Shown: positions 39,180-46,816, counted from the first letter of the stretch. The stretch: 64,000 nt of DNA from Haliscomenobacter hydrossis DSM 1100 (GCF_000212735.1 NC_015510.1:5085001-5149000); one strand, 5' to 3'. Numbers and translations: made by a program. The notes: generated from the sequence alone by a model not told the origin.

Positions 39180-39200
39180 AGTTAAATTCTCTTGGCTTGG

Positions 39201-39680
39201 TTAATCTGCAAGAAGTAGGCTGGAGTCGGCGAAGCTAAAGTACTTTATCTCTCCATCTACAGGATTTTGGCACAGGATAATATCATCCCGGTATTTGATC
39301 CCCAAGAACCGACCTATTGCCTCCCCTTTGATTGCGGATTCAATATCTTCCTCAGATGGGTTGATTTCTCCCCCTGGGTGGTTATGCGCAACGACTACCT
39401 GCTGCGCACCACAAACGAGGGCCAATTGGTAGATGATCCTCCAATCCAGGTTAACAAGGGAACGAGTGCCCGAGAATAGAACTTTTCCTCCGATAGGAAC
39501 ATCTGATTCATCCAGAAACAGAACTACAATTTTCTCTTGAATTTGAAAATCGTCTTTGTCGAAAAACGCCATTAGGAACTCTATAATTTCTTCCGTATCT
39601 CTTACTGGCTTCCGTTCAATGGCCAGTCGACGGTATTTTACAGAAATTTCAGGCAAGTATTTTCTACCATTAATAGACAT
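39201..39680 (-). CDS. RadC-like JAB-domain protein
   Basis: This 159-aa protein is built of the JAB/MPN domain alone: E at ~54 (KIVVLFLDES), then GTRSLVNLDWRIIYQLALV, VVVAHNHPGGEINPSEEDIE (H-x-H-PxG-x7-SxxD, the JAMM zinc motif) and FLGIKYRDDIILC. RadC-family proteins with only the JAB domain are very common on Bacteroidota mobile elements, where their role is unknown despite the old DNA-repair name. It is the last gene of the element before the left end. An inverted repeat at 39759-39797 separates it from the integrase gene. Confidence 0.9.
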   Translation of the reverse strand: MSINGRKYLPEISVKYRRLAIERKPVRDTEEIIEFLMAFFDKDDFQIQEKIVVLFLDESDVPIGGKVLFSGTRSLVNLDWRIIYQLALVCGAQQVVVAHNHPGGEINPSEEDIESAIKGEAIGRFLGIKYRDDIILCQNPVDGEIKYFSFADSSLLLAD

Positions 39681-39758
39681 TGGTTTTGATTTTTAGGTTA
39701 GAAATCAGCGACTGATCTGCGCATCATATGCGCATTTTCAAATCGCCCAAATTGGAAT

Positions 39759-39797
39759 TCGCTCATTATACGCGCAACATACGCGCATAATGAGCGA
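39759..39797. repeat. Inverted repeat with TACGCGC units between integrase and radC-like genes
   Basis: Arms TCGCTCATTAT (39759-39769) and ATAATGAGCGA (39787-39797) enclose two direct ACGCGC units; a related GCGCAT-CAT-ATGCGC palindrome lies at 39719-39733. There is no T-tract, so an operator or recombination site is more likely than a terminator. Confidence 0.6.
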
Positions 39798-39802
39798 TGT
39801 AC

Positions 39803-40972
39803 TTAATTAAAGAACTCGTAATCACTTGCAACTAAGGCAACGTCCATGCCACTAGCTAGAAGGTAGTGCCTTAAAGTATCAATCCTTGTCCAGCCTCCCA
39901 GCTGTGCAATCATTTTTAGGCTAACTCCATCCAAATAAAGGTTGGTAGCGCCTGATCGACGCGCAGTGTGGGTAGAGACGAACCCGCATTTAGGACCCGA
40001 TTTATTGCCCTGTTTAATGACGGTGTTGATCCCTGCCAAACTCGCAATCTGCTTGATCTTTACATTGGCTTTCACATTGCTGACTTTTGGAAGTTGGTAA
40101 TCGTACCTCTTCATAATATCCAACGCGGCAGGTTTTAATGGAAGCACAACTTCTACTTCCGTTTTTTCTGATGTGTAGCTATAGAAGAGTTTACCCTTTG
40201 ATTCAACGATGTTGTCTCTATTGATCTTCATGCTATCTCCAAATCGAATTAAGAGGTAATAACTGATCAAAAACCTGTCTTTTTCAAGTTGCAGGGATGG
40301 CCACTCCGAAAGATCAAGAGCTTCAATTTTTTGAATTTCCTCCTGAGTGAGGTAAAACTTAATGCCCTTGCTTTTTTTATGCATCCTAAACTCCTTGTCT
40401 CTGAAAGCCAAATTGTTGTGCAGTTTCCGGTCAAGGCCTAATTTCATGAACTTTTTCAGGTTCTTGACATGATTGGCAAAGCCTTGTAATTCAGTCTTAC
40501 ATACAGTATTAAGGAAATTCCAATAGCTTTTGTAAAACTTCATATCAATGTCCTCAAAATGAAGGTCAGACAATCCAGTGTACCGACAATATTGTAGAAG
40601 CCTGTTCTTCAAGGCTACGTAGCTTTTTATGGTCGTTTTTCTTATTGGATGTAATCCATCCTGAACCTCAGCAATGTATTGGTTGATCAATTCGATCAAT
40701 GACTGTTTTTTTGATCGCCCTTGGACGTCCTGAATGCTTTCACCTTCTCGGAGACGTCGTTCTACTTCTATACACTTTGCAGTCAGTATACTATTGTAGG
40801 TTGTGGCAAGTGGATGACTAGGCTTTACTTTTCGGTTTTTTTTGTTCCAGTGATCAGGCAAAATTGCAATGTCAGTGCCGATATACTTTGCTTTGCCTGT
40901 GTACACATAGATTTTGATGGAGCATGTCCCGTTATCTCTAGGTTGCGTCCACAGTATTGGATAAACTGTCAT
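39803..40972 (-). CDS. int: Tyrosine recombinase (integrase) of the element
   Basis: This 389-aa protein has the domains of Bacteroidota phage-type integrases: an N-terminal arm-binding domain (residues about 1-50, YVYTGKAKYIGTDIAILPDHW), a SAM-like core-binding domain (about 100-195) and a catalytic domain (about 205-389). Catalytic residues visible are Arg in LLIRFGDSMKI, Lys in TSEKTEVEV, H335-T-A-R338 (HTARRSGATN), W361 in the H/W position (LGGWTRID) and the nucleophile Tyr370 (LRHYLL). It should catalyse insertion into and excision from the tRNA-Thr site. The excision partner is probably the HTH protein at 47153-47386. Confidence 0.92.
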   Translation of the reverse strand: MTVYPILWTQPRDNGTCSIKIYVYTGKAKYIGTDIAILPDHWNKKNRKVKPSHPLATTYNSILTAKCIEVERRLREGESIQDVQGRSKKQSLIELINQYIAEVQDGLHPIRKTTIKSYVALKNRLLQYCRYTGLSDLHFEDIDMKFYKSYWNFLNTVCKTELQGFANHVKNLKKFMKLGLDRKLHNNLAFRDKEFRMHKKSKGIKFYLTQEEIQKIEALDLSEWPSLQLEKDRFLISYYLLIRFGDSMKINRDNIVESKGKLFYSYTSEKTEVEVVLPLKPAALDIMKRYDYQLPKVSNVKANVKIKQIASLAGINTVIKQGNKSGPKCGFVSTHTARRSGATNLYLDGVSLKMIAQLGGWTRIDTLRHYLLASGMDVALVASDYEFFN

Positions 40973-40990
40973 TTATTGAGATTTGAAAGG

Positions 40991-41338
40991 TTAAGCAATT
41001 GGTTTCATTTGTTTCAATGCTCGCTCTTTGAAAAGCTTATAAGCTTGTTCTTTGGCCTTTAGTTGGTTCTCCCAAAACAGAACCCAAACTTCATTATTCG
41101 CAATTGCATTGGTCAGTCGATTTGATACCTTCCTACCTTTTCTTTTTGCTGCTATCTGTTGCTGGATATAGCGGGAGTGGCGTTTACGGTAGTGCCTGAT
41201 ACGTTGCTGCAATTGCCAGAACTCAAATTTTTCGTGTGCTGTTAAGGGTGTTTCCCGTTTCCGTTGCCATTCGTGGAACTCCCGTTCAATATGCCCGGCG
41301 CAATCTTTGGCCGTGTACCGTTGCGCCGGGGTGATCCG
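40991..41338 (-). CDS. -1 frame extension of the membrane/coiled-coil protein (frameshift product tail)
   Basis: In the -1 frame relative to the upstream gene, codons from 41338 (CGG) encode 115 residues to a stop at 40991. The sequence reads as a real basic helical protein (RITPAQRYTAKD, HIEREFHEWQRKRET, QQRIRHYRKRHSRYIQQQI, AKRKGRKVSNRLTNAI, LKQMKPIA). The frame is open back to 41456 but has no ATG or GTG; its only standard start is TTG 41212, which would drop half of it. The slippery heptamer and stem-loop at 41294-41344 can deliver ribosomes into it, giving a 535-aa fusion. The basic composition suggests nucleic acid or membrane-surface contact. The alternative is an ordinary frameshift mutation. 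Confidence 0.65.
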   Translation of the reverse strand, partial: RITPAQRYTAKDCAGHIEREFHEWQRKRETPLTAHEKFEFWQLQQRIRHYRKRHSRYIQQQIAAKRKGRKVSNRLTNAIANNEVWVLFWENQLKAKEQAYKLFKERALKQMKPIA

Positions 41339-42597
41339 TTTCCCGTTCCACTTGGTTGAGGAGTAGATGGGGCATGGTTCCCGGTACCATTCCCCGTACT
41401 TCCGGTATTGCCTTGCATACGATTGGCCACTATAATATTCGGATCGATCAGGTCTTCAAAAGCTACATTGAAGACAGGTTGTTTCAAGTTTTCCAAAGAA
41501 TACAGCTCATTAGGCGAAAGGGGCAAGGGTGGCGGCGGTGTAGATTCCTCGATACTACGGATACCTGACCGGATAAACTGATTCCATTTGCCACTCAGGG
41601 CGTGTAGCAATTCACTCATCACAGAACCGCTAAAGTCGTATTGTGTGGGTAGTACCTTGTCCTCGATGCCTGATCCTTTCTTGAATGTTTCATCCACTGC
41701 GATGGATACAATGAGCACTAAATGGCAAATCACCGTGAACCAACTCAAGCCGCCTTTGTAGCGGTTCGTTTTACGGTCTCCATCGCTTACCGTTTTAGTA
41801 TTGGTCAGCTCTGTCTTTTGCTTCGCCTGCTCCAGCTCAGTATTTGCCTTTGCCAAGGCTTTGGTTTTTCGATCGGTAGCAGCGCTTAGCTCTTTGGCCT
41901 TGTCGGTTTCCAAAGCTGCAAGTTTTGCGGCCTGGTCTGATTCGGCTGTGGCCAATCTTTCGCGGGCTTGAGCTTTGGCAGTACTAAACCTTTGCCCGGC
42001 ACGCTCTTTGGCTTCCAGCGTTTGTATCTGTCCGGTCACTTGTGCAATCACCGCGGCGTACTGTGTCTTTGTTGCGTTGGACTGCGCGGCGTAACGTTGA
42101 GCAATCTCCGTACTGTCTGCGCGGTAGTGCTGGAAGGTATTCCGTTCGGCAAGCATGTACTTGTCTTCGGCTTGCTTATTGTTGTGAAGCTGCGGCATAG
42201 GCTTGACTGCGTCCACCACGTCACGGGAGCCGTGGTAACTCATTAGCGTGCCTGCGCTGAGCAATACCGCACAGGCCAGAAACACAATGGCCGTAATGAC
42301 TCGGTCAAGCCCGGAAAAGCGGCGGTACAACACCGCACGGGCACTGTATGGCAAAAGCACACGTAAGCCAGCTTCAATGATGACCACCCCAAGCAATGCC
42401 CCAGATGTGGCCCCCCACGTTGCAAAACTGGGCGAAAAGAAAACCAAACTCGCATGAATGGCAGTGTACAACACCGCAATCTCGGTAAGGGCGCTAACCA
42501 CTTGCCCCAGGTAGCCCGATAACTTTAGCGCCGGGATCAAACGGGCATAGCGGTTAAAAAATGCCTGGTCCGTTGGCAACGATAGAAATGTTTTCAT
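41242..42597 (-). CDS. Membrane protein with coiled coil; zero-frame product of a frameshift gene
   Basis: 451 residues from ATG 42597; a reading from 42708 would cross a hairpin and has no support. Predicted membrane segments lie at about residues 25-50, 60-80, 95-120 and 280-300 (SWFTVICHLVLIVSIAV). Between the third and fourth is a long Ala/Glu/Lys/Gln coiled coil (residues about 145-270: YAAVIAQVTGQIQTLEAKE, ARERLATAESDQAAKLAALE). The C-terminal ~45 residues are Gly/Asn/Thr/Ser-rich. Codon 419-420 is GGA AAC inside G GGA AAC, followed by a strong stem-loop, so a fraction of ribosomes may continue in the -1 frame. I do not recognise the family. A membrane scaffold for the element is a guess. 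Confidence 0.75.
   Translation of the reverse strand: MKTFLSLPTDQAFFNRYARLIPALKLSGYLGQVVSALTEIAVLYTAIHASLVFFSPSFATWGATSGALLGVVIIEAGLRVLLPYSARAVLYRRFSGLDRVITAIVFLACAVLLSAGTLMSYHGSRDVVDAVKPMPQLHNNKQAEDKYMLAERNTFQHYRADSTEIAQRYAAQSNATKTQYAAVIAQVTGQIQTLEAKERAGQRFSTAKAQARERLATAESDQAAKLAALETDKAKELSAATDRKTKALAKANTELEQAKQKTELTNTKTVSDGDRKTNRYKGGLSWFTVICHLVLIVSIAVDETFKKGSGIEDKVLPTQYDFSGSVMSELLHALSGKWNQFIRSGIRSIEESTPPPPLPLSPNELYSLENLKQPVFNVAFEDLIDPNIIVANRMQGNTGSTGNGTGNHAPSTPQPSGTGNGSPRRNGTRPKIAPGILNGSSTNGNGNGKHP
41294..41344 (-). promoter_or_regulatory. Candidate programmed -1 ribosomal frameshift signal
   Basis: The slippery heptamer G GGA AAC (41344-41338, - strand) is in the correct phase: GGA and AAC are zero-frame codons 419 and 420. 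A 7-nt spacer (GGATCAC) is followed by a perfect 10-bp stem CCCGGCGCAA (41330-41321) / TTGCGCCGGG (41303-41294) with a 17-nt loop. Heptamer, phase, spacer and stem all fit the established -1 frameshift architecture; GGGAAAC is a known slippery sequence. Confidence 0.7.
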
Positions 42598-42628
42598 AAA
42601 TTTGTGAAAATTAGAATGTTGACTAATT

Positions 42629-42673
42629 CCCTCGATGGTTCGTCCGCCAAGATTACGCCATTGAGGGTTTTTT
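42629..42673 (+). terminator. Hairpin with T-tract on the + strand, upstream of the membrane-protein start
   Basis: Stem CCCTCGATGG (42629-42638) / CCATTGAGGG (42658-42667), with one G-U pair, is followed by T6 on the + strand, against the direction of all genes here. It is either the end of an antisense RNA or a 5'-UTR hairpin of the - strand gene starting 32 bp away. Confidence 0.5.
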
Positions 42674-42705
42674 GTTTTTGGCCCATCCCCGGGCGTTTTT
42701 TGGAT

Positions 42706-42734
42706 CACCTGTATCAGGTGCCCGAATCATTCGG
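42706..42734. repeat. Two small adjacent palindromes
   Basis: CACCTG-TAT-CAGGTG (42706-42720) and CCGAA-TCA-TTCGG (42722-42734) stand back to back beside the iteron array. They are possible protein-binding sites or origin hairpins. Confidence 0.5.
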
Positions 42735-42770
42735 TTTTTCATCTTTCCAGTGTTTTAGCATTTTTTAAAA

Positions 42771-43050
42771 AGTTACTTACTTAGTTACTTAGTTACTTGG
42801 TTGTGGCTTAACTTTTTGATTATCAATTATGATGACCACCCAACCAAGTAAGTAACTCTTTTCAACCAAGTAAGTAAAATTTGAAAATTTGCGTTTGTGG
42901 CACCTCGTTTGGCACCCTTTCGATACTCTCAGACTCTTTCCAACCAAGTAACTAAGTAAGTAACCAAGTAAGTAGATTTGATAGTTACTTACTTGGTCTA
43001 TACAATTGATCTTCTTACTCTTAAGCTTAACCAAGTAACTAAGTAAGTAG
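42771..43050. repeat. Iteron-like array of AACCAAGTAAGTAA units
   Basis: Units of AACCAAGTAAGTAA or AACCAAGTAACTAAGTAAG occur at 42842, 42864, 42942-42975 and 43029-43050 in direct orientation, and inverted (TTACTTACTTGGTT type) at 42772-42802 and 42984-42997. The array fills the gap just downstream of the primase-helicase gene. Such arrays next to replication genes are typical of plasmid and phage origins, so this is a candidate replication origin of the element. Confidence 0.75.
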
Positions 43051-43073
43051 AAAATCAGCTTTTAACGGATTCT

Positions 43074-45335
43074 TCAATCTTCTGGAACATTGGAGAGCCT
43101 GCGTACATAATAGCCTTTCACCTGGTAGTTCGTTCTTCGATCGTGCCGCTGGGTCTTTTCAAAGGCTAAAACCTTGAGAGCCCGTCCAACTGGGACTTTG
43201 TAGAGTGTGGTCTTTATATTCTCCTGGAGCGCCGACATGATTTCCGTAGCGGTCATAAATTCACAGCCTTCCTCTTCCTTGGAAGCTGGAGCAAAGTATT
43301 TTTGAATCAATTCTTGCTCAACGGTAGCGACCTGGTAACTCTGATTGTTACGCTCTGATTTGGCGATCTCGTCTTTGCTCAAGTGCATCTCAAAACCTGA
43401 CAATAAGAGGCTATACGCTTGGCTGTACACCTGATCAATTTTAACCTTGGCATTGTAGCCATTTGGGCCTCCGTTTTCATGCCGAACACCTTTGATTTCA
43501 AAAACCAACCATCGAACGTTACCCGTTTCATCCACCAAAAATTCGTCTTCGTTGGTGCTGGCAATGAAGGAAGCCCGGCGCTTGATGGTTGACGCTTTGC
43601 GGTCGTAAGGAAGGCGCTCTTTGATCTTTTCAATGGTGAAAAGCGCCTTGGCTTTCTTGACGTCACTTTTGGAAAAAACTGAGAGCTCATCCAGGTTGAT
43701 GAGGTAGTTTTGGCAAAGGGCAATGCGGCCATCTTTTGATTCCATATCAATGAAGTCGGTCATGTAGTCCGACAATTGAGGAGGGCAGAGGAAACGAATA
43801 AAGGAACTCTTACCGTCGTTTTGGCCACTCTTCAAAACGAAACAATGTTTGTTAAACGGAATGCGCCCAATTGCACAGGCGACCGTTCGTACAAGCATCT
43901 TTTTGAACTGCTTTTCAAACCATACCTTATCAATAGCTTCAACATAGCTGGCCAATAGCTTAATATAGTCTGTATCCTGTGGTGTCCACTTAGGTAAGGA
44001 TTGGAAGTATTCCTGGAATGGATCATAATCTTGTACAAAGCTAGACTTGATCAAGGCGATGACGGGACCTTCAACACCTGTAAAGCCTACTTCCATCAAT
44101 TCACAAAAAAGGTCATTTTCGTTGAGCGGCTTCCAGGTCGAGCTTTTGCTTTTACGTCGGGCTTCAATATCCAAGCTGACCAGGTTGCGGCGGAATTCAT
44201 ATCGGTTGGAAATGTATTTTTTAATCCGCATGAACTTCGACTTTTCAGCACTTTCGCTTTCCCCTTGATTGTCCTCTTCATCATCATCGCTGACCTGGTC
44301 AGCTTCAATAGCTTGTACAGTGTTTTGAGTCAACATGGCTGCTACCGTAGATCCAGGCTCTATTTTACTGGCATAACTCAATATCTGCTGATCGCTGTAC
44401 TCTCTGCTTTTACTTTTGAAGGCACTCTCAACCGTTTTCTTTATTTCCTCCTGGTCAAAGCCATTTTCTTCGTACTGAAGTAAGTTGGCCAAAGCGATTT
44501 CATTTTCTACGCCAAAGCGAGCCATTTCGCAAGCTGCGGCAAAGACAAAGTTGTTGCGACCTCCAGGGATGTTCTGCCTGTTAACTTTGTTCATGCACAA
44601 TTCAATTTTGTGTGAATCGGTCAAAGGTGCTGCATGTGGTTGGGTGGTCTTTTTAATTGGCCTTTGTTCCTTTTGGGGCGCTTGCTCCAGCGTAAAGACA
44701 TGGCTGTGCGGATTGTGGTAAAATAGATCTGCTGGAACATGAGCATAGAACCACAAGCGGGCTAGATTGGAGGTACTACTGTCTAAATGCTCCCTGCGTT
44801 TGATTTCCGCATCGATGTCGGTTTTATTTAGCCCTTGCACACTTAATTCTTTACGGATGTGTTTGTCTGTGGGAATGCCCAAAAAGTCGCTCAGGTAAGC
44901 GCTTATAGCCTCGTAGTAGGTTTTATGTGTGTCCGGCGTGGATTCACACTCTACGAAGATGCGCAACCCCGTACGGCTAGGGCTAGGGTAGGCCGCACGT
45001 ACAAAAGGGCATTCACGCAATTGTTTGATGTATTCTTCTACAATGGCCTCAAAGCCAATAGCATCAACATCAAAGCCTAACAAAGGAATGTATTCCTGAC
45101 AAGCATTGTTTTTCCGTTCGGGGAATTTTCCGATAATAAAGGCAGGTGATTCTGTTTCCTTCATCTTCTTGAAATCATCAGTACCCTTAGCCGCCAACAG
45201 CTTATTTGTCCATTCAATGAGTATGCTATTATTGGGATCAATCATCCGGTTCCAAACCACTTCAATGCCTTCAAATTGTTGGGTTTTATTGCTTCCTGTA
45301 GCGCCCCGATAGATAGAAACAGTAAAATTATTCAT
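43074..45335 (-). CDS. VapE-type primase-helicase (BT4734/VirE-like N-terminus)
   Basis: This 753-aa protein has three parts. Residues about 1-215 resemble the BT4734/VirE N-terminal primase-like domain (LLGFDVDAIGFE, AYPSPSRTGLRIFVECE, STSNLARLWFYAHVP). Residues about 245-320 resemble a primase C-terminal helical domain (GGRNNFVFAAACEMARFGV). Residues about 400-700 are a virulence-associated-E superfamily 3-like helicase/ATPase with Walker A GQNDGKSS at 504-511, Walker B-like LINLDELSVF, and FIASTNEDEFLVDETGNVRW. Proteins of this type initiate replication of phage satellites and mobilisable elements. It starts 66 bp after the preceding gene's stop, with a hairpin between. The iteron array lies directly downstream, giving a plausible replicon. 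Confidence 0.88.
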   Translation of the reverse strand: MNNFTVSIYRGATGSNKTQQFEGIEVVWNRMIDPNNSILIEWTNKLLAAKGTDDFKKMKETESPAFIIGKFPERKNNACQEYIPLLGFDVDAIGFEAIVEEYIKQLRECPFVRAAYPSPSRTGLRIFVECESTPDTHKTYYEAISAYLSDFLGIPTDKHIRKELSVQGLNKTDIDAEIKRREHLDSSTSNLARLWFYAHVPADLFYHNPHSHVFTLEQAPQKEQRPIKKTTQPHAAPLTDSHKIELCMNKVNRQNIPGGRNNFVFAAACEMARFGVENEIALANLLQYEENGFDQEEIKKTVESAFKSKSREYSDQQILSYASKIEPGSTVAAMLTQNTVQAIEADQVSDDDEEDNQGESESAEKSKFMRIKKYISNRYEFRRNLVSLDIEARRKSKSSTWKPLNENDLFCELMEVGFTGVEGPVIALIKSSFVQDYDPFQEYFQSLPKWTPQDTDYIKLLASYVEAIDKVWFEKQFKKMLVRTVACAIGRIPFNKHCFVLKSGQNDGKSSFIRFLCPPQLSDYMTDFIDMESKDGRIALCQNYLINLDELSVFSKSDVKKAKALFTIEKIKERLPYDRKASTIKRRASFIASTNEDEFLVDETGNVRWLVFEIKGVRHENGGPNGYNAKVKIDQVYSQAYSLLLSGFEMHLSKDEIAKSERNNQSYQVATVEQELIQKYFAPASKEEEGCEFMTATEIMSALQENIKTTLYKVPVGRALKVLAFEKTQRHDRRTNYQVKGYYVRRLSNVPED

Positions 45336-45346
45336 GTTGGACTAGG

Positions 45347-45382
45347 TTAAAAGATGGTCGGAGACTAGGCTCCAACCATCTT
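45347..45382 (-). terminator. Hairpin between the 122-aa gene and the primase-helicase gene
   Basis: Stem AAGATGGT-C-GGAG (45351-45363) / CTCC-A-ACCATCTT (45370-45382) with a 6-nt loop; on the - strand it is followed by TTTTAACC. It ends 16 bp before the primase-helicase start, so it can act as a weak terminator or attenuator. Confidence 0.55.
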
Positions 45383-45401
45383 AAAATGAGTACAATTTCA
45401 A

Positions 45402-45770
45402 TTAATGCATAACATTCATCAAAGCAGGTTCTTTTACCGCTTTTCTTCGCCTACGTTTGGGCTTGATCTCTTTTTTGGGAGGCAAGCCATTAAGGCTATA
45501 TCTTTTATTTGATATCAATTCTATTCCGGCCGCGCCGTACCTGGTGATTGTTTTGATATCAATTTCATCCTGCGCGGGCGCGGATCCCGGCTCTGAAGCC
45601 AGGCCATTTGATATCAATCTTTGGATATCCAGCAAAGCACCATAAATAGGCATCAAAAGCGGTTTATCGGATTTTTCCTCTAAAGAGATCATCTTACCTT
45701 GGCACCAGGTAATGATTTCTTCAAGGTGATTCACACCTTGATTTTCAGGCGTTGTTTGTATATTTGCCAT
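45402..45770 (-). CDS. Small protein with basic tail; gene contains three phased TGATATCA sites
   Basis: 122 residues from ATG 45770; a longer reading from 45836 would overlap the preceding gene. The N-terminal half is helical (NHLEEIITWCQGKMISLEE, LLDIQRLISNG) and the C-terminal part strongly basic (KKEIKPKRRRRKAVKEP). No family is recognised; a DNA-binding role is possible. Unusually, the coding sequence itself contains a three-site TGATATCA array (45510-45616) with 44 and 55 bp spacing, like the array at the left end. The gene may therefore encode a protein and carry a cis-acting site. It follows the previous gene by 7 bp, so they are co-translated. Confidence 0.65.
   Translation of the reverse strand: MANIQTTPENQGVNHLEEIITWCQGKMISLEEKSDKPLLMPIYGALLDIQRLISNGLASEPGSAPAQDEIDIKTITRYGAAGIELISNKRYSLNGLPPKKEIKPKRRRRKAVKEPALMNVMH
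45510..45616. repeat. Second phased array, three TGATATCA sites inside a coding sequence
   Basis: TGATATCA lies at 45510, 45554 and 45609; the spacings of 44 and 55 bp repeat those of the first three sites of the array at 38941. The spacers are GC-rich, and the context TTTTGATATCAATTTCATC is shared with the left array. Confidence 0.85.
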
Positions 45771-45777
45771 GGCTATA

Positions 45778-46098
45778 TTAATTAAGCGCTCCGTCAGACG
45801 GTAAATCGGTCTGTACGGAGCGCTTGGTGTTTTCAATAGTCAGTATGTACATGATCGAACGTAAAGACTCAATCGCATAGATAAAATCAGCATTGCCCAA
45901 TGCTTCATGATCCATGTACAAAATCACATTCTTGAGGCTATCATAAAAGGATTCAGGCTCTTGTATGATGTTCTCAAAAGTATCAGCTAGGAGTTTGATG
46001 TTTTTGGGGTCACTAGCCAGGACAAGAGCAATAAGATGTCCTCTAGCATCGTCAGCGCTATTGCGTGCTGACGCAAAAGAATTTAACTTTGCATTCAT
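45778..46098 (-). CDS. Small helical protein of the element, unknown function
   Basis: 106 residues, starting at ATG 46098 after an AAATAAA leader. The sequence is all-helical in appearance (SARNSADDARGHLIALVLAS, KLLADTFENIIQEPESFYDSLKNVILYMD, YAIESLRSIMYILTIE), without membrane segments or known motifs. It lies 7 bp upstream of the 122-aa gene. A GC-rich hairpin at 46116-46145 stands 17 bp before the start codon. It may be a regulator or replication accessory protein; nothing in the sequence decides this. Confidence 0.6.
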   Translation of the reverse strand: MNAKLNSFASARNSADDARGHLIALVLASDPKNIKLLADTFENIIQEPESFYDSLKNVILYMDHEALGNADFIYAIESLRSIMYILTIENTKRSVQTDLPSDGALN

Positions 46099-46115
46099 TT
46101 TATTTGACTTTTTTT

Positions 46116-46152
46116 AAGCGGCGGGAATGCTCTTCCCCGCCGCTTTTTTTGT
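46116..46152 (+). terminator. GC-rich hairpin with T-tract on the + strand
   Basis: Stem AAGCGGCGGG (46116-46125) / CCCGCCGCTT (46136-46145), followed by T7 on the + strand. On the - strand it sits 17 bp before the start codon at 46098. Same arrangement as at 42629 and 47081. Confidence 0.55.
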
Positions 46153-46161
46153 TAGGAAAAA

Positions 46162-46512
46162 CTACGCTCTTTTCAGTAGTGCAGCACCCAGTAGCGCGAT
46201 AGTGCCCAATCCAGCTAATACAGCCATCGAATTATCTTTTTTCTTGACCGTCCGCTTGCGCTTGCGCTTAGGCTTTGGTGGCTCTGTCGTAGGCTCCGTT
46301 AAGGTTACCAGGTTACCGACAGTCGACGTTCCACAGGTGCATCCTACTGTGGCGGGTGAACCTGTGCTAGCCATTGGAGCTTCTACCTTTGTTTGCTCTA
46401 CAGAGCATGCAACAACGGGAACTCCTGGCGCTAATGCGAGAATTTCGCCCACTTTCGATTTTTTTGATCGTTTCACTTTGGAATTAATTTGCGACAGGAA
46501 GGTTCCTATCAT
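46162..46512 (-). CDS. Small basic single-membrane-span protein of the element (1)
   Basis: 116 residues from ATG 46512. A basic N-terminus (NSKVKRSKKSK) is followed by a Pro/Thr/Cys-containing middle (VGCTCGTSTVGNLVTL), a strong Lys/Arg tract (PKPKRKRKRTVKKK) and one C-terminal membrane span (MAVLAGLGTIALLGAALL) ending KRA. The topology, basic tract then terminal anchor, is shared with the next gene. No family is recognised. Runs of small single-span basic proteins occur among virion membrane proteins of internal-membrane phages; that comparison is only suggestive. Confidence 0.6.
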   Translation of the reverse strand: MIGTFLSQINSKVKRSKKSKVGEILALAPGVPVVACSVEQTKVEAPMASTGSPATVGCTCGTSTVGNLVTLTEPTTEPPKPKRKRKRTVKKKDNSMAVLAGLGTIALLGAALLKRA

Positions 46513-46534
46513 TTTTATTAAGAAAATTTAAAAG

Positions 46535-46786
46535 CTAAGTACGGACACTCCGGATGTAGATTTTAATCCCCAGATATAGCAAACCTCCAGCCACTCCAAG
46601 AAGGATAGAATTATTCATCTTCTTTCTTTTTGCGTCTTGTGCCCACTTTGATTTATATCCGGTAACTCTACGGTTTCGTTTAGATTTGCCGGATATTTTA
46701 CTTTCATCAGAATTAGAAGAGCATTGACATACATCTGCTCCTACGACTACATGGCTGACACTGTCTGGCAGTTTTTCTTGATTCAT
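46535..46786 (-). CDS. Small basic single-membrane-span protein of the element (2)
   Basis: 83 residues from ATG 46786. An acidic/polar N-terminus with a C-x-C pair (GADVCQCSSNSDE) is followed by a basic tract (GKSKRNRRVTGYKSKWAQDAKRKK) and a C-terminal membrane span (SILLGVAGGLLYLGIKIYI). It has the same plan as the 116-aa protein encoded 22 bp downstream, so the two may be distant paralogues or act together. Function not recognised. Confidence 0.6.
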   Translation of the reverse strand: MNQEKLPDSVSHVVVGADVCQCSSNSDESKISGKSKRNRRVTGYKSKWAQDAKRKKMNNSILLGVAGGLLYLGIKIYIRSVRT

Positions 46787-46816
46787 GCCGTTTGATTTAT
46801 GGTGAAAAATAAGTTA

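Noticed and set aside
40991-41212. A separate 73-aa gene starting at TTG 41212
   Set aside because: The protein-like frame continues upstream of 41212 back to the frameshift site, so a tail made by frameshifting is more likely than an independent short gene.
42789-43034. An 81-codon - strand reading across the AACCAAGTAAGTAA array
   Set aside because: The sequence is produced by the repeats themselves and is low complexity; the iteron explanation fits better.
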